64,000 nucleotides of DNA from Curtobacterium pusillum (GCF_013359865.1 NZ_JABMCE010000085.1:242121-306120), one strand, 5' to 3'. Counted from the first letter of the stretch, positions 24,332 to 32,549 are shown. Notes: generated from the letters alone by a model not told the origin. A program made the numbers and translations.

Positions 24332-24364
24332 GACACCGTCAGCGGGTCGCGATCGTGACCGCTT

Positions 24365-24412
24365 GACGGACTGGAGGCGCGGTGCCGGCCGGCACCGCGC
24401 CTCCAGTCCGTC
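24365..24412. repeat. GGAGGCGCGG palindrome, copy 3 (perfect)
   Basis: 48 bases that are a perfect palindrome with no loop: left half GACGGACTGGAGGCGCGG then TGCCGG, right half its exact complement. Located between the convergent sodA and TetR genes. The outer 21 bases of each arm are identical to copy 2. Confidence 0.92.
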
Positions 24413-24431
24413 CCGGGGTGCGTCCCGTGCC

Positions 24432-25007
24432 TCAGGCGGCTTGGAAGTGGACGCCCGAGACGAGCTTGTCCGCGATCGCGCGCAGCGCGGCGTCGGGGTC
24501 CGATCGATCGCGGTCGACGATCGCGCCCCACTGGATGCCACGCGCGGCGAGGACTGCACCGCGGGCAGCGCGCTCGGCGTCCGATGCGCCGTACCCGTGG
24601 GCGACGCACCACGCGGTGATCGCGGCGATCTGCTCGCGGTGGAAGGTGCGTTCGCGGTCCCGCCCGTCGAGGGACTCCACCGATCCCAGTTCGAACGTCA
24701 GCCGTGCCGCGAGGGACCGCTCCGGGTCGTCGAGCCCACCGAACACGGCGATCAGGTAGTCGGCCAGGGCGAGGTCGTCGGCGCGGGGGTCGAGCACCAC
24801 GTCCGAGACGGCGATGGCGAGGTGGTCCACGACCGCATCGATGAGCGAGTCGCGCGTGCCGAAGTGGTAGACGATCGGGTAGGCGCTCGTGCCGAGCACC
24901 CGGCCGAGGCTGCGGACGGAGACGTCCTCGAGCTTGGTGTCCTGGAGGTGCTCCGCCACCTTGGCGATGATCGCGGGCTTGAGCGTCGGGTCGGGCTTGC
25001 GGGGCAT
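24432..25007 (-). CDS. TetR/AcrR family regulator
   Basis: A 191-residue regulator. HTH about residues 27-52 (LEDVSVRSLGRVLGTSAYPIVYHF) then GTRDSLIDAVVDHL; the ligand domain ends ARGIQWGAIVDRD. It is divergent from the PfkB kinase gene; the intervening 170 bases hold an AT-rich patch with imperfect inverted repeats (ATACGATCTATGAGTAT, about 25042-25060) that could be its operator. Ligand unknown. Confidence 0.87.
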   Translation of the reverse strand: MPRKPDPTLKPAIIAKVAEHLQDTKLEDVSVRSLGRVLGTSAYPIVYHFGTRDSLIDAVVDHLAIAVSDVVLDPRADDLALADYLIAVFGGLDDPERSLAARLTFELGSVESLDGRDRERTFHREQIAAITAWCVAHGYGASDAERAARGAVLAARGIQWGAIVDRDRSDPDAALRAIADKLVSGVHFQAA

Positions 25008-25177
25008 GGCGTCTCCAGCATGGTCGTGGGCGGTACGCGACCGTTCACATACGATCTATGAGTATATTACCCTCTCGATCTCCGGAGCGCCAGGTGCGCC
25101 CGGGTGGGCGCGAGCGGCTCGTGGGTGTCGAAGCGGCGAAAACGGAGATTTGCTCGATTCCGCGTAGGATGGCGGCG

Positions 25178-26152
25178 ATGAGCATGTCGTCCGAACCCCG
25201 CGCGTCCCCGCCGCACCCCGTGGCGTCCCGTGCCGGGCGCGCGGAGGCGGGCCGGCGCCGTGGCGCGGGCAAGCGCTTCCTCGTCGTCGGGGACGTCCTC
25301 GACGGAGTCCTCGTCCAGACCACGGCGACGTCCACCGGGGCGCACGACCCGGCGGCGGTGATCCGGCACCGGGCGGTCGGGGCTGCAGGCAACACCGCGA
25401 CGTGGCTGGGGTGGCTCGGCGCCGAGGTCGACCTCGTCGCGCGGGTCGGCGTCGACGACGTGTACCGGCACGAGCGCGCGCTCGTCGACGCCGGAGTGCG
25501 CCCGCACATCCGCTACGACGCGAGGACGGCCACCGGTGCCGTCGTGTCCGTGAGGAACAGCGACGGCCACACCGCGATGTCCGATCCCGCAGCGAGCGGT
25601 GCGCTCACGGCGGCCGACGTCCCGCTCGACCTCGTGGCGCGCGCGGACATCGTGCACCTGACCGGCTCCGCGATGCTCGGTGGCGGCGGAGCCGAGCGCA
25701 TCGCCTCGCTCGTCGCGCGGGCCCGGTCGGGATCGGCGCGGGTGTCGCTCGACCCGTCGTCCGCGGCGGTCGTGCGGGCCGTCGGGGCCTCCGCGTTCGT
25801 GGAGGCCCTGGCCGGCGTGGACGTGCTCTTCCCGAGCGAACCGGAGGCGCTCGCCCTCACCGGAGCGTCCACCGTCGCCGACGCGGTCCGGTCGCTCACC
25901 GACCACGTGCCGCTCGTCGTGGTCACGATCGGTCACGAGGGGGTGCTGCTCGGTCGGCCGGGCCGGAGTCCGCAGCGGGTGCCGGTGACACCGGCGATGG
26001 TCGTCGACACGCTCGGCGCGGGCGACGCGTTCGCGGCCGGCTTCCTGCGCGCGTGGGCGACCGACCCCGTACGGGTCGGCGCGGCTGCACGCGAGGGGAC
26101 CCGGGTGGCGGCGCGTGCGCTCGGCTTCGTGGGTGGTCGGCCGCCGGTCTGA
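25178..26152 (+). CDS. PfkB family carbohydrate kinase
   Basis: A 324-residue sugar/nucleoside kinase. KRFLVVGDVLDG opens the fold at about residue 32; AVGAAGNTATWLGWLGAEVDLVARVG is the substrate-binding N-terminal motif (about 70-95); VDTLGAGDAFAAGFLRAW carries the catalytic Asp and anion hole. TAGGAT (25165-25170) lies 7 bases before ATG 25178, which decides this start over upstream in-frame codons. Substrate not assigned. Neighbouring TetR may control it. Confidence 0.87.
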   Translation: MSMSSEPRASPPHPVASRAGRAEAGRRRGAGKRFLVVGDVLDGVLVQTTATSTGAHDPAAVIRHRAVGAAGNTATWLGWLGAEVDLVARVGVDDVYRHERALVDAGVRPHIRYDARTATGAVVSVRNSDGHTAMSDPAASGALTAADVPLDLVARADIVHLTGSAMLGGGGAERIASLVARARSGSARVSLDPSSAAVVRAVGASAFVEALAGVDVLFPSEPEALALTGASTVADAVRSLTDHVPLVVVTIGHEGVLLGRPGRSPQRVPVTPAMVVDTLGAGDAFAAGFLRAWATDPVRVGAAAREGTRVAARALGFVGGRPPV

Positions 26153-26169
26153 TCGCCTTGCGGCTGGGG

Positions 26170-26211
26170 TCAGCGTTCGCCGGGTTCGGGTCAGCGTTCG
26201 CTGGGTTCGGC
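26170..26211. repeat. 21-base tandem duplication across a stop codon
   Basis: Bases 26170-26190 and 26191-26211 match at 19 of 21 positions. The second copy contains the hydrolase stop codon (TCA on this strand, 26191-26193) and its last codons, so an in-frame second stop lies at 26170-26172. Confidence 0.85.
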
Positions 26212-27642
26212 GGTGACGTTCAGCGTCTGGACGAGGCCGGTCGCGAGCGGCGCCAGCCGGATCTCGACCCGGAGCCGCCCGGCCGTGCCGGACAGCCACC
26301 ACCGCAGGTGCGACGGGGCCGTGGACTGCTCGTCCGAGGGCGCGGCCGTCAGGTCCGCGCCCACCTGCGCGGCCGCCTCGGCGATCGCGCGCCGACGGCG
26401 TTCGTACGGCACGTCCATGGCCACGTTCGGCGTGCAGATCGCGTCCGCGAGGTCGTCGCTCCAGTCGGCCAGGAGGCGCGACACGGCTCCCTGCGCCGCC
26501 CGCGTGGCGTCCGTGGTGCGTCCGGCACCTGGTGCGAGGTACGCGTCGCCCGCGGCGTCGACGGCGCCGTCGGCCACGCGGTGCGCGAGGACGAGGTCGA
26601 GGGCGTGATCGGCCGCGGCGGAGACCTTCGCCTGCGTGGCGTTCTCGAACGCGACGACCCCGACGCCGTCCCGCAGCGACCACCGCATGTGCGCCGAGAA
26701 CCCCGGATAGCCGCCGGAGTGGGACACGAGGTCGCCGGATCGGGCGTCCTGCTCCACGAAGAGCCCGAAGCCGTACGCGGTCGCGCGGCTCGACGTCGGC
26801 ACCACCGACGCCGGCACGACGCGCATCGCCTGCTGCATGAGCCGTCGGTCGGCGGGGGACACCGGGCCGGGTTCGGGCGCCTCGGTGAACGCCGAAGCCA
26901 GGTGCGCGCCCCAGCGGGCCAGGTCGGTCACCGTGGAGAACAGACCGCCGATCGACGAGAACGCCCCGGGACCGGTGAGCGGCAGCGGTTCCCAGGCACC
27001 GGCGTGCGGACGGACACCGGTGACCACGAAGCCGCGAGCGTCGGCGGCGCTGAACACGGTGTCGTCGAGTCCGAGCGGGCGCAGGACGGTGTCCGTGGCC
27101 ACCTCGGTGTAGGGGCCGCCGGCGACGACGGCGATCACCCGACCGAGCAGCGCGTACCCGAGGTTCGAGTAGGCGAAACGCGTGCCCGGCACCGAGTCGA
27201 ACAGCAGCCCGCGCCGGAGGACGGCGTCGAGGTCGGCGTCGGTGATCGACTCCTGCCGGTCGGCCCACGGGTCGTCGGTCGGGAACCCGCCGGCCATGGT
27301 GAGGAGCATGCGGAGCGTCGGGACGGGGGAGTCCGCCGTCGGGAGCGCGACGTCGGCGAACGCGGGGACGAAGTCGGTCACGGGGGCGTCGAGCCGGACC
27401 CGGCCGTCGGCGACGAGTGCGAGCAGGGTCGCGGCGGTGACGCTCTTCGTGCAGGACGCGATCCGGTAGACCGTGTCGGCGTCGGGTGCGCTGCCGTCGC
27501 CGCGGTCGCCGTGCCCGCCGGAGGCCACGAGCCCGGTGCGGTCGAACACACCCCACACGCTGCTCGGGGCGACGCCGCGCTCGACCCGCTCGCGGAAGAC
27601 GGCGTCGACGTCGTCGAGCAACTGCGGACCGAACCCGCTCAT
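26191..27642 (-). CDS. Serine beta-lactamase-like hydrolase
   Basis: A 483-residue protein of the class C beta-lactamase/esterase family. Motif 1 IASCTKS gives the SxxK nucleophile and base (about 68-74), motif 2 is YSNLGYALLG (YxN), motif 3 is SHSGGYPGF (HxG). About 130 extra C-terminal residues may form a lid or binding domain. There is no signal peptide, so a cytoplasmic esterase or peptidase is likely. ATG 27642 overlaps the photolyase stop by 4 bases: third gene of a MarR-photolyase-hydrolase operon. Confidence 0.85.
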   Translation of the reverse strand: MSGFGPQLLDDVDAVFRERVERGVAPSSVWGVFDRTGLVASGGHGDRGDGSAPDADTVYRIASCTKSVTAATLLALVADGRVRLDAPVTDFVPAFADVALPTADSPVPTLRMLLTMAGGFPTDDPWADRQESITDADLDAVLRRGLLFDSVPGTRFAYSNLGYALLGRVIAVVAGGPYTEVATDTVLRPLGLDDTVFSAADARGFVVTGVRPHAGAWEPLPLTGPGAFSSIGGLFSTVTDLARWGAHLASAFTEAPEPGPVSPADRRLMQQAMRVVPASVVPTSSRATAYGFGLFVEQDARSGDLVSHSGGYPGFSAHMRWSLRDGVGVVAFENATQAKVSAAADHALDLVLAHRVADGAVDAAGDAYLAPGAGRTTDATRAAQGAVSRLLADWSDDLADAICTPNVAMDVPYERRRRAIAEAAAQVGADLTAAPSDEQSTAPSHLRWWLSGTAGRLRVEIRLAPLATGLVQTLNVTAEPSER

Positions 27643-28988
27643 GATCGACGCATCCGGTCGTAGGCGTCGAGCGCGCGCTGACGGGTCTCCCTGAGGTCGA
27701 CCATCGGCTCGGGCCGCAGCTCGTCCGACGGGACCCATCGGTGCACGTACTCGCGGTGCGGGTCGAACCGCTCGAGCTGCCGATCCGGGTTGAAGACCCG
27801 GAAGAACGGGGCGGCGTCGAACCCCGAGCCCGCGACCCACTGCCAGTTCGCCGGGTTGTTCGCCGGGTCGGCGTCGACGAGGGTGTCCCAGAACCACCGC
27901 TCGCCCACGCGCCAGTCCACGAGCAGGTTCTTCACGAGGAAGCTGCCCGCGGCCAGGCGCACCCGGTTGTGCACGGCGCCGGTGCGCCAGAGCTCCCGCA
28001 TGCCGGCGTCGACGAGGTCGAACCCCGTGTCGCCCCGACGCCATCGGTCGATCTCGTGCTCGTCCGGTTCGCGCCAGGGGAAGGCGTCGAACTCGCGGCG
28101 GACGTTGACCGTCGCGATGTCCTCGCAGTGGAAGTACTCGTTCCAGTTGAACTCGCGCCAGGCGAGCTGCCGGAGGAACGCCGATGTGTGCTTCTGCTGC
28201 TCGGGCTCGAGGCGCTCGTGCAGGCGGTGCCACACCTGGTACGGGCTGACCTCGCCCCACCGCAGGTGCGGGGAGAGGGCGCTCGTCGCTTCCATCGCCG
28301 GCTCGTCGCGGTGGTCGTAGTCCTCGAGCGCACCGGTGACGAAGTGCTCGAGGCGCAGGTGCGCTCCGCGCTCCCCGGGCTCCCATACGTCGCGGAGTCC
28401 GCCGGCCCAGTCCGGTCGCGTGGGCAGCAGCGCCCAGTCGTCGAGGTCGTCGCTCGCGACCCGTGCCGGAGTCGGCAGATCACGGGGCATCGGCAGCGGG
28501 TGCCGCGGCTCGGGCATCGCCTGAGCAGCACGCCAGAACGGCGTGAACACCTTGTACGGCTCGCCCTGTCCGGTGAGGACCGTCCACGGTTCCCAGAGCA
28601 GGTTGGCGGCGAAGCTGTGCGCCGCCGTGCCGGCGTCGGTGAGCGCCGACTTGATGCCGGCGTCGAGATCGCGCTCGGCCTTCCCGTAGCGCCGGTTCCA
28701 GAAGACGGCATCGGCGCCGGTGTCGGCGATGAGCGTGTCGATCACCTTCGCAGCCGCCCCGCGACGGAGCACCAGCCGTGACCCGCGCTCACGGAGCTCG
28801 GCGTCGAGCGCTGCGAGGGAGTGGTGCAGCCACCACCGGCTCGCCGCCCCGATCGGCCGGATGCCCGGGGACTCGTCGTCGAGGACGTACGCGACCGTGA
28901 CCGGTCCGCCGTGGTCGATCGCGGCGCACAGGGCGGGGTTGTCCGCGAGCCGGAGGTCGTCGCGGAGCCAGACCAGTGCGCCGGTCAC
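27639..28988 (-). CDS. phr: Deoxyribodipyrimidine photolyase
   Basis: A 449-residue light-dependent repair enzyme for UV pyrimidine dimers. The N-terminal antenna-binding alpha/beta domain starts ALVWLRDDLRLADNPAL. The FAD-binding C-terminal domain shows LSPHLRWGEVSPYQVW, FLRQLAWREF, DTGFDLVDAGMRELWRTG, VHNRVRLAAGSFLVKNLL, WQWVAGSGFDAAPFFRVFNP and RWVP. GTG 28988 overlaps the MarR stop by 4 bases, and its stop overlaps the hydrolase start. Control by the upstream MarR is likely. Confidence 0.95.
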   Translation of the reverse strand: MTGALVWLRDDLRLADNPALCAAIDHGGPVTVAYVLDDESPGIRPIGAASRWWLHHSLAALDAELRERGSRLVLRRGAAAKVIDTLIADTGADAVFWNRRYGKAERDLDAGIKSALTDAGTAAHSFAANLLWEPWTVLTGQGEPYKVFTPFWRAAQAMPEPRHPLPMPRDLPTPARVASDDLDDWALLPTRPDWAGGLRDVWEPGERGAHLRLEHFVTGALEDYDHRDEPAMEATSALSPHLRWGEVSPYQVWHRLHERLEPEQQKHTSAFLRQLAWREFNWNEYFHCEDIATVNVRREFDAFPWREPDEHEIDRWRRGDTGFDLVDAGMRELWRTGAVHNRVRLAAGSFLVKNLLVDWRVGERWFWDTLVDADPANNPANWQWVAGSGFDAAPFFRVFNPDRQLERFDPHREYVHRWVPSDELRPEPMVDLRETRQRALDAYDRMRRS

Positions 28989-29497
28989 ACCGCTGCCGGG
29001 TCCGCCGTCGGGGTCACCCGCGCCGTCGTGCGTCGAGGGGGCGTGGACGCCGCTGCCGTCCGGAGCTTCGTGCACAGCTCGGTCAGCGTGCGGAGTTCGG
29101 CGTCGTCCAACCCGGCCCCGACCTGGTCGGCGATCGTCTGGGCGTGCTGGACGGCCACTGCCCGGTACACGTCGAACCCGTGCGCGGTGAGCGCCACGAT
29201 GACGCCGCGCGCATCGGCAGGGTCCGGCTGCTTCTCGACGATGCCGCGCGCCGCGAGGCGGTCGACCAGGCGGCTGACGCTCGGCTGGGTGAGGAGGAGG
29301 TGCCCAGTGAGTTCGCGCATGCGGCACCGGCGCCCGGGCTGTGTCGACAGGTTGAAGCAGACGTCGTACTCGTTGAAGGAGATCTCGCCGCCGGGGAACT
29401 CGGCGTTGAGCGCACGCATCACCGTCACCTGGGCGCGGAACAGCGCTTCCCAGGCCGCGACGGCGGTCGCCTTCTCGCTCCGGCGTGACTCGTCCAC
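28985..29497 (-). CDS. MarR family regulator heading the photolyase operon
   Basis: A 170-residue winged-helix regulator. EISFNEYDVCFNLSTQPGRRCRM precedes the recognition region (LTGHLLLTQPSVSRLVDRLAARG, about 80-102) and the wing (VEKQPDPADARGVIVALTAHG). The GTG at 29497 is chosen because GAGGGAG lies 8 bases upstream; an ATG at 29533 would add 12 residues but falls beside the likely -10 (TAGTGT). First gene of a tightly overlapping operon with phr, suggesting it links photolyase expression to a chemical or redox signal. Confidence 0.85.
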   Translation of the reverse strand: MDESRRSEKATAVAAWEALFRAQVTVMRALNAEFPGGEISFNEYDVCFNLSTQPGRRCRMRELTGHLLLTQPSVSRLVDRLAARGIVEKQPDPADARGVIVALTAHGFDVYRAVAVQHAQTIADQVGAGLDDAELRTLTELCTKLRTAAASTPPRRTTARVTPTADPAAV

Positions 29498-29572
29498 GAT
29501 CGCGCTCCCTCTGGTCGTACGGTCATCCCACACTACCGACGGGCTGCGACACCGGAGGCCGGTGGACGCAAC

Positions 29573-29605
29573 GAGGGCCGGTCGTCACGGGGACGACCGG
29601 CCCTC
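29573..29605. terminator. Hairpin upstream of the MarR operon
   Basis: GAGGGCCGGTCGTC (29573-29586) pairs with GACGACCGGCCCTC (29592-29605) around ACGGG. It lies about 150 bases beyond the stop of the leftward winged-helix gene and probably insulates it from the MarR promoter. The stretch 29606-29758 is less GC-rich and shows no gene. Confidence 0.7.
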
Positions 29606-29758
29606 TCCCTTGCACCAAGAGTGTCCTGCAATCACATTCCACAGGCGATGCCACAGCAAACATCGTCTGCACCGACGACTGTATAACGAAGCGGTAACGG
29701 CGCGCTAGGGACCGCGGCGCTCGTTCGCTGCGAGTTCACCAAGAGCTGCCGATGCGGA

Positions 29759-30529
29759 TCAGAAGAGGTCGGGCGACGGCGTCGAGGCGTAGCGCACGGC
29801 GACGTCCGCGTGGCGGTCGAAGCGGTAGCCGACGCCGCGCACGGTGCGGACGATCTCCTCGAACGCGCCGAGCTTCGAACGGAGCCGGCGGACGTGCACG
29901 TCGATGGTGCGCTCGTTCGGCGTCTCGTCCTCGCCGTCGGACCACAGCCCGTCGATGATCGCCGAACGGTCGACGGTCTGGCCCTCGCGCAGGACGAGGA
30001 ACTGCAGGAGCTCGAACTCCTTGTAGGTCAGGGGAGCGGCCTCGCCGTCGAGGGTGACGCGCTTCCGCGAGATGTCGATGACGACACCGGTCTCCTCGGG
30101 CTCGGGCTTCTCCGCCTGCTTGCGGGCAGCGACCGCGGAACGGTCCTGCAGGGCGAGGCGCACGACGTCGACGTCCCGCCCGCCGGAGCCCTCCGCGGCG
30201 ACGGCCACGGCGGCGTACGTCTCCGAGGTCGGGACCAGCTGCGCCGTCAGGGCCTTGAGCTGCTCGACGACCGCCGCGAGGGTCGTGCCGGCCGCGGCGG
30301 CCTTCGCCTCGTCGATGCCGACGTAGAGGGCGAAGCCGCGGGCCTCGGTGCCCTCGGGGAGTGCGCGGTTCCGCTGGGGCGCCACGACCGGGCTGGTCGG
30401 CACGCCGTTCGTCGTCGACGGCGTGACCGGCTCGCGGCGCGGACGGATCGGCGTGACCGTGCCGAGGTCGGTCGGCGCGGGAGCAGCGGTGCGGAGGGCG
30501 GTACGGGGCTGGGCGATGGTGAGCGACAT
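29759..30529 (-). CDS. Orphan OmpR-type winged-helix regulator
   Basis: A 256-residue protein. Residues 1-58 are Pro/Thr/Ala-rich and probably disordered. Residues about 62-130 form an uncharacterised domain (GFALYVGIDEAKAAAAGTTL). Residues about 148-245 are an OmpR/PhoB DNA-binding domain (LTYKEFELLQFLVLREGQTV; ERTIDVHVRRLRSKLG; VRTVRGVGYRFD). There is no phosphoreceiver domain, so it is not a standard response regulator. ATG 30529 with GGAGAA at good spacing; a GTG at 30709 could extend it. A leaderless mini-ORF lies upstream on the same strand. Confidence 0.82.
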   Translation of the reverse strand: MSLTIAQPRTALRTAAPAPTDLGTVTPIRPRREPVTPSTTNGVPTSPVVAPQRNRALPEGTEARGFALYVGIDEAKAAAAGTTLAAVVEQLKALTAQLVPTSETYAAVAVAAEGSGGRDVDVVRLALQDRSAVAARKQAEKPEPEETGVVIDISRKRVTLDGEAAPLTYKEFELLQFLVLREGQTVDRSAIIDGLWSDGEDETPNERTIDVHVRRLRSKLGAFEEIVRTVRGVGYRFDRHADVAVRYASTPSPDLF

Positions 30530-30772
30530 GGCGGTTCTCCGGGCGATGTGGCTGCGGTGCACGAGATGGCGCCGCGGCCGTGTCGAATGCGTCGGCCCGG
30601 GCGCGGCGAGAGCCGCGGTGCCCTGCGGTCCTGCTGCGGACCGGGGCGGACCCGGGGGTACGGGAGACAGACCTCGTGACGTGGTACGCGTCGTCGACGT
30701 GGTCGTCACCCGGGGATCACGCTCGCGCGACGGGGGTGGTGTCGCGGGGGATCCGGCTGGAACGGGTGCCGA
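30530..30772. other. GC-rich spacer between mini-ORF and winged-helix gene
   Basis: 243 bases between the 33-residue ORF stop and the winged-helix start. It contains several GC-rich inverted stretches but no clear terminator, no second promoter I can defend, and no further gene. The winged-helix frame stays open through most of it (to a GTG at 30709). It could be a long leader of that gene. Confidence 0.5.
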
Positions 30773-30874
30773 TCAGGCACACATTCGACAACGCATGACG
30801 GCCATGGCCGGCATCATCATGCCGGTGGTCCCCAGTGCCTCGGAGAGGACGCGGGTGGACACGGTTGCAGTCAT
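30773..30874 (-). CDS. Predicted leaderless 33-residue Met/Cys-rich peptide
   Basis: A short ORF starting MTATVSTRVLSEALGTTG and ending with seven Met and two Cys in its last 15 residues (MMMPAMAVM, then RCRMCA). Its ATG is 6 bases from a strong promoter (TTGACA-N18-GATACT), so ribosomes would engage it directly. It resembles no family I know. Clustered Met and Cys codons just before the stop are what a translation-attenuation leader for sulfur amino acids would have, but the downstream gene is a regulator, not a biosynthetic gene. The peptide itself may not be functional. Confidence 0.5.
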   Translation of the reverse strand: MTATVSTRVLSEALGTTGMMMPAMAVMRCRMCA

Positions 30875-30880
30875 GGGACG

Positions 30881-30927
30881 AGTATCCGTGGGATACCAAC
30901 GTCGTGTCAACCGTCCGTGCGGACGGT
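30881..30927 (-). promoter_or_regulatory. Strong promoter with upstream dyad
   Basis: On the minus strand: -35 TTGACA (30905-30910), an 18-base spacer, and -10 GATACT (30881-30886). Immediately upstream is the perfect dyad ACCGTCCG-TG-CGGACGGT (30910-30927), a possible activator or repressor site. It drives the 33-residue ORF and probably the winged-helix gene beyond it. Confidence 0.7.
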
Positions 30928-30956
30928 CGGGGGAACCGGACAGGCGGGAGACAGCA

Positions 30957-30999
30957 GACGGGAGGCGCGCGCCAACCGGCACCGCGCCTCCCGTTCGTC
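30957..30999. repeat. GGAGGCGCGG palindrome, copy 4
   Basis: ACGGGAGGCGCG on the left pairs with CGCGCCTCCCGT on the right around a 17-base loop (CGCCAACCGGCAC region). It lies 27 bases beyond the upp stop codon, a terminator-like position. The arms carry GGGAGG where copies 2 and 3 have CTGGAGG. Confidence 0.8.
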
Positions 31000-31025
31000 A
31001 ATGGTCGCGTCGCGGCGACCGCTCG

Positions 31026-31661
31026 CTACTCGGCCAGGCCGTAGAGTCGGTCGCCGGCGTCGCCGAGGCCCGGCACGATGTACCCGTTCTCGTCGAGCTT
31101 CTCATCGAGGGCGCCGAGCACGATCGACACGTTGCGGTCGCCCACCGATTCCTCCACAGCGGCGAGGCCCTCGGGGGCACCGAGGATGCACACGCAGGTG
31201 ACCTCTTCCGCACCGCGGTCGAACAGGAACTCGATCGCCGCCGCGAGCGTGCCGCCCGTCGCGAGCATCGGGTCGAGCACGAAGCACTGGCGACCGGACA
31301 GATCGTCCGGCAGGCGTTCGGCGTAGGTCTGCGGCTCGAGGGTCTCCTCGTTCCGCGCCATGCCGAGGAAGCCGACCTCGGCCGTCGGGACGAGCTTGAC
31401 CATGCCCTCGAGCATGCCGAGTCCGGCGCGGAGGATCGGCACGACGAGCGGCCGCGGCTTCGCGATGGCGACGCCCATGGTGTGCGCCACGGGCGTGTCG
31501 ATGGGGGTCGCGGTGACGCGCACGTTGCGGGTCGCCTCGTACGCCAGGAGCGTGACGAGCTCCTCGGTGAGGGCACGGAACGTGGGGGAGGGCGTCGTAC
31601 GGTCGCGGAGCACCGAGAGCTTGTGGGTGATGAGCGGGTGGTCGGCGACGTGGACTCGCAT
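31026..31661 (-). CDS. upp: Uracil phosphoribosyltransferase
   Basis: A 211-residue pyrimidine salvage enzyme (uracil + PRPP to UMP). It has [20 protein letters not shown] at the start, [10 protein letters not shown], the PRPP loop [19 protein letters not shown] (about 129-147), and [16 protein letters not shown] at the end. TAGGCT (minus strand, 31669-31674) is 7 bases from the ATG, so the mRNA is leaderless. Divergent from tadA. Confidence 0.96.
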   Translation of the reverse strand: MRVHVADHPLITHKLSVLRDRTTPSPTFRALTEELVTLLAYEATRNVRVTATPIDTPVAHTMGVAIAKPRPLVVPILRAGLGMLEGMVKLVPTAEVGFLGMARNEETLEPQTYAERLPDDLSGRQCFVLDPMLATGGTLAAAIEFLFDRGAEEVTCVCILGAPEGLAAVEESVGDRNVSIVLGALDEKLDENGYIVPGLGDAGDRLYGLAE

Positions 31662-31701
31662 AGGGTCGAGCCTACCGTGCTGCCGACCGCCAGGAGGTCC
31701 C

Positions 31702-32169
31702 GTGGAAGAGCCCGCCGCCCGCCCGTTCGTCCCGGCGATGGAACGTGCGCTGGACGAGGCCCGGGCGTGCCTGGCGACCGGGGACGTCCCCGTCGGCGCC
31801 GTCGTGCTCGACCGGGACGGCACCGTTGTCGCCGTCGGACGGAACGAGCGCGAGGCGCTGCAGGACCCGACCGCGCACGCCGAGGTGCTCGCGCTCCGTG
31901 CCGCCGCGGCCGCGGCGGGCGACTGGCACCTCGAGGGCCACACCCTGGTCGTGACGCTCGAGCCCTGCCCGATGTGCGCGGGCGCGATCATGGCGTCCCG
32001 GGTGTCCCGGATCGTCTTCGGCGCCTGGGACCCGAAGGCCGGCGCCAGCGGGAGCGTCTACGACATCGCCCGCGACCGCCGGCTGCCGCACCGCTCGGAG
32101 GTCGTCGCCGGCGTGCTCGAGGGTGCGTGCGCAGCGCTGCTGGACGCCTTCTTCGCCGAACGGCGCTGA
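31702..32169 (+). CDS. tadA: tRNA adenosine(34) deaminase
   Basis: A 155-residue zinc deaminase that makes inosine at the wobble position of tRNA-Arg. Zinc motifs: [10 protein letters not shown] (HAE, about 55-63) and [17 protein letters not shown] (PCxxC). [17 protein letters not shown] and AFFAERR match the tRNA-binding C-terminal part. GTG 31702 is chosen because AGGAGG precedes it by 4-5 bases; ATG 31738 is an in-frame alternative. Confidence 0.93.
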   Translation: MEEPAARPFVPAMERALDEARACLATGDVPVGAVVLDRDGTVVAVGRNEREALQDPTAHAEVLALRAAAAAAGDWHLEGHTLVVTLEPCPMCAGAIMASRVSRIVFGAWDPKAGASGSVYDIARDRRLPHRSEVVAGVLEGACAALLDAFFAERR

Positions 32170-32171
32170 GG

Positions 32172-32549
32172 TCAGCTCCAGAGCACCGCGATGAGGACGT
32201 TGACGATCGCGAGCGCACCGGCCGAGTGGAAGAACGGCAGGGCGGCCTTCGGCTTCGCGGCACCGCTGTCGGCCCGCTTCTGACGGGCCCGGGCGACGAA
32301 CGCCAGGACGAGCGCGACCGCCGCGATCACGAGCTTCACGCCGAGCTTGGCGTGGTTCGCGCCGCCGTCGTGCGTCGCGTCGATGATGCCCATCATCCCG
32401 AGGCCGGTGACGAGCTGCACGATCAGGCCGGTGATCGGCCAGAACGTCTGGAAGCCGCCCTTGCGCCGGACCTGCACGAGGAACGCGCCGATGACCGCCG
32501 CGAGGCCGAGGAAGTGCAGGATGAGCAGGATGTTGAAGAGCACCGACAT
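32172..32549 (-). CDS. Small four-helix membrane protein
   Basis: A 125-residue integral protein with helices at about 5-26, 35-54, 68-87 and 105-124 (NILLILHFLGLAAVIGAFLV; LVIAAVALVLAFVARAR; HSAGALAIVNVLIAVLW). Layout is like small actinobacterial heme/copper-associated or DUF-type membrane proteins, but I do not recognise a family. Convergent with tadA, 2 bases between stops. Confidence 0.75.
   Translation of the reverse strand: MSVLFNILLILHFLGLAAVIGAFLVQVRRKGGFQTFWPITGLIVQLVTGLGMMGIIDATHDGGANHAKLGVKLVIAAVALVLAFVARARQKRADSGAAKPKAALPFFHSAGALAIVNVLIAVLWS

Noticed and set aside
30717..31001. A 94-codon minus-strand frame next to the leaderless mini-ORF
   Set aside because: It lacks a promoter or ribosome binding site, spans the promoter of the mini-ORF and has a Pro/Arg-rich composition typical of chance frames.
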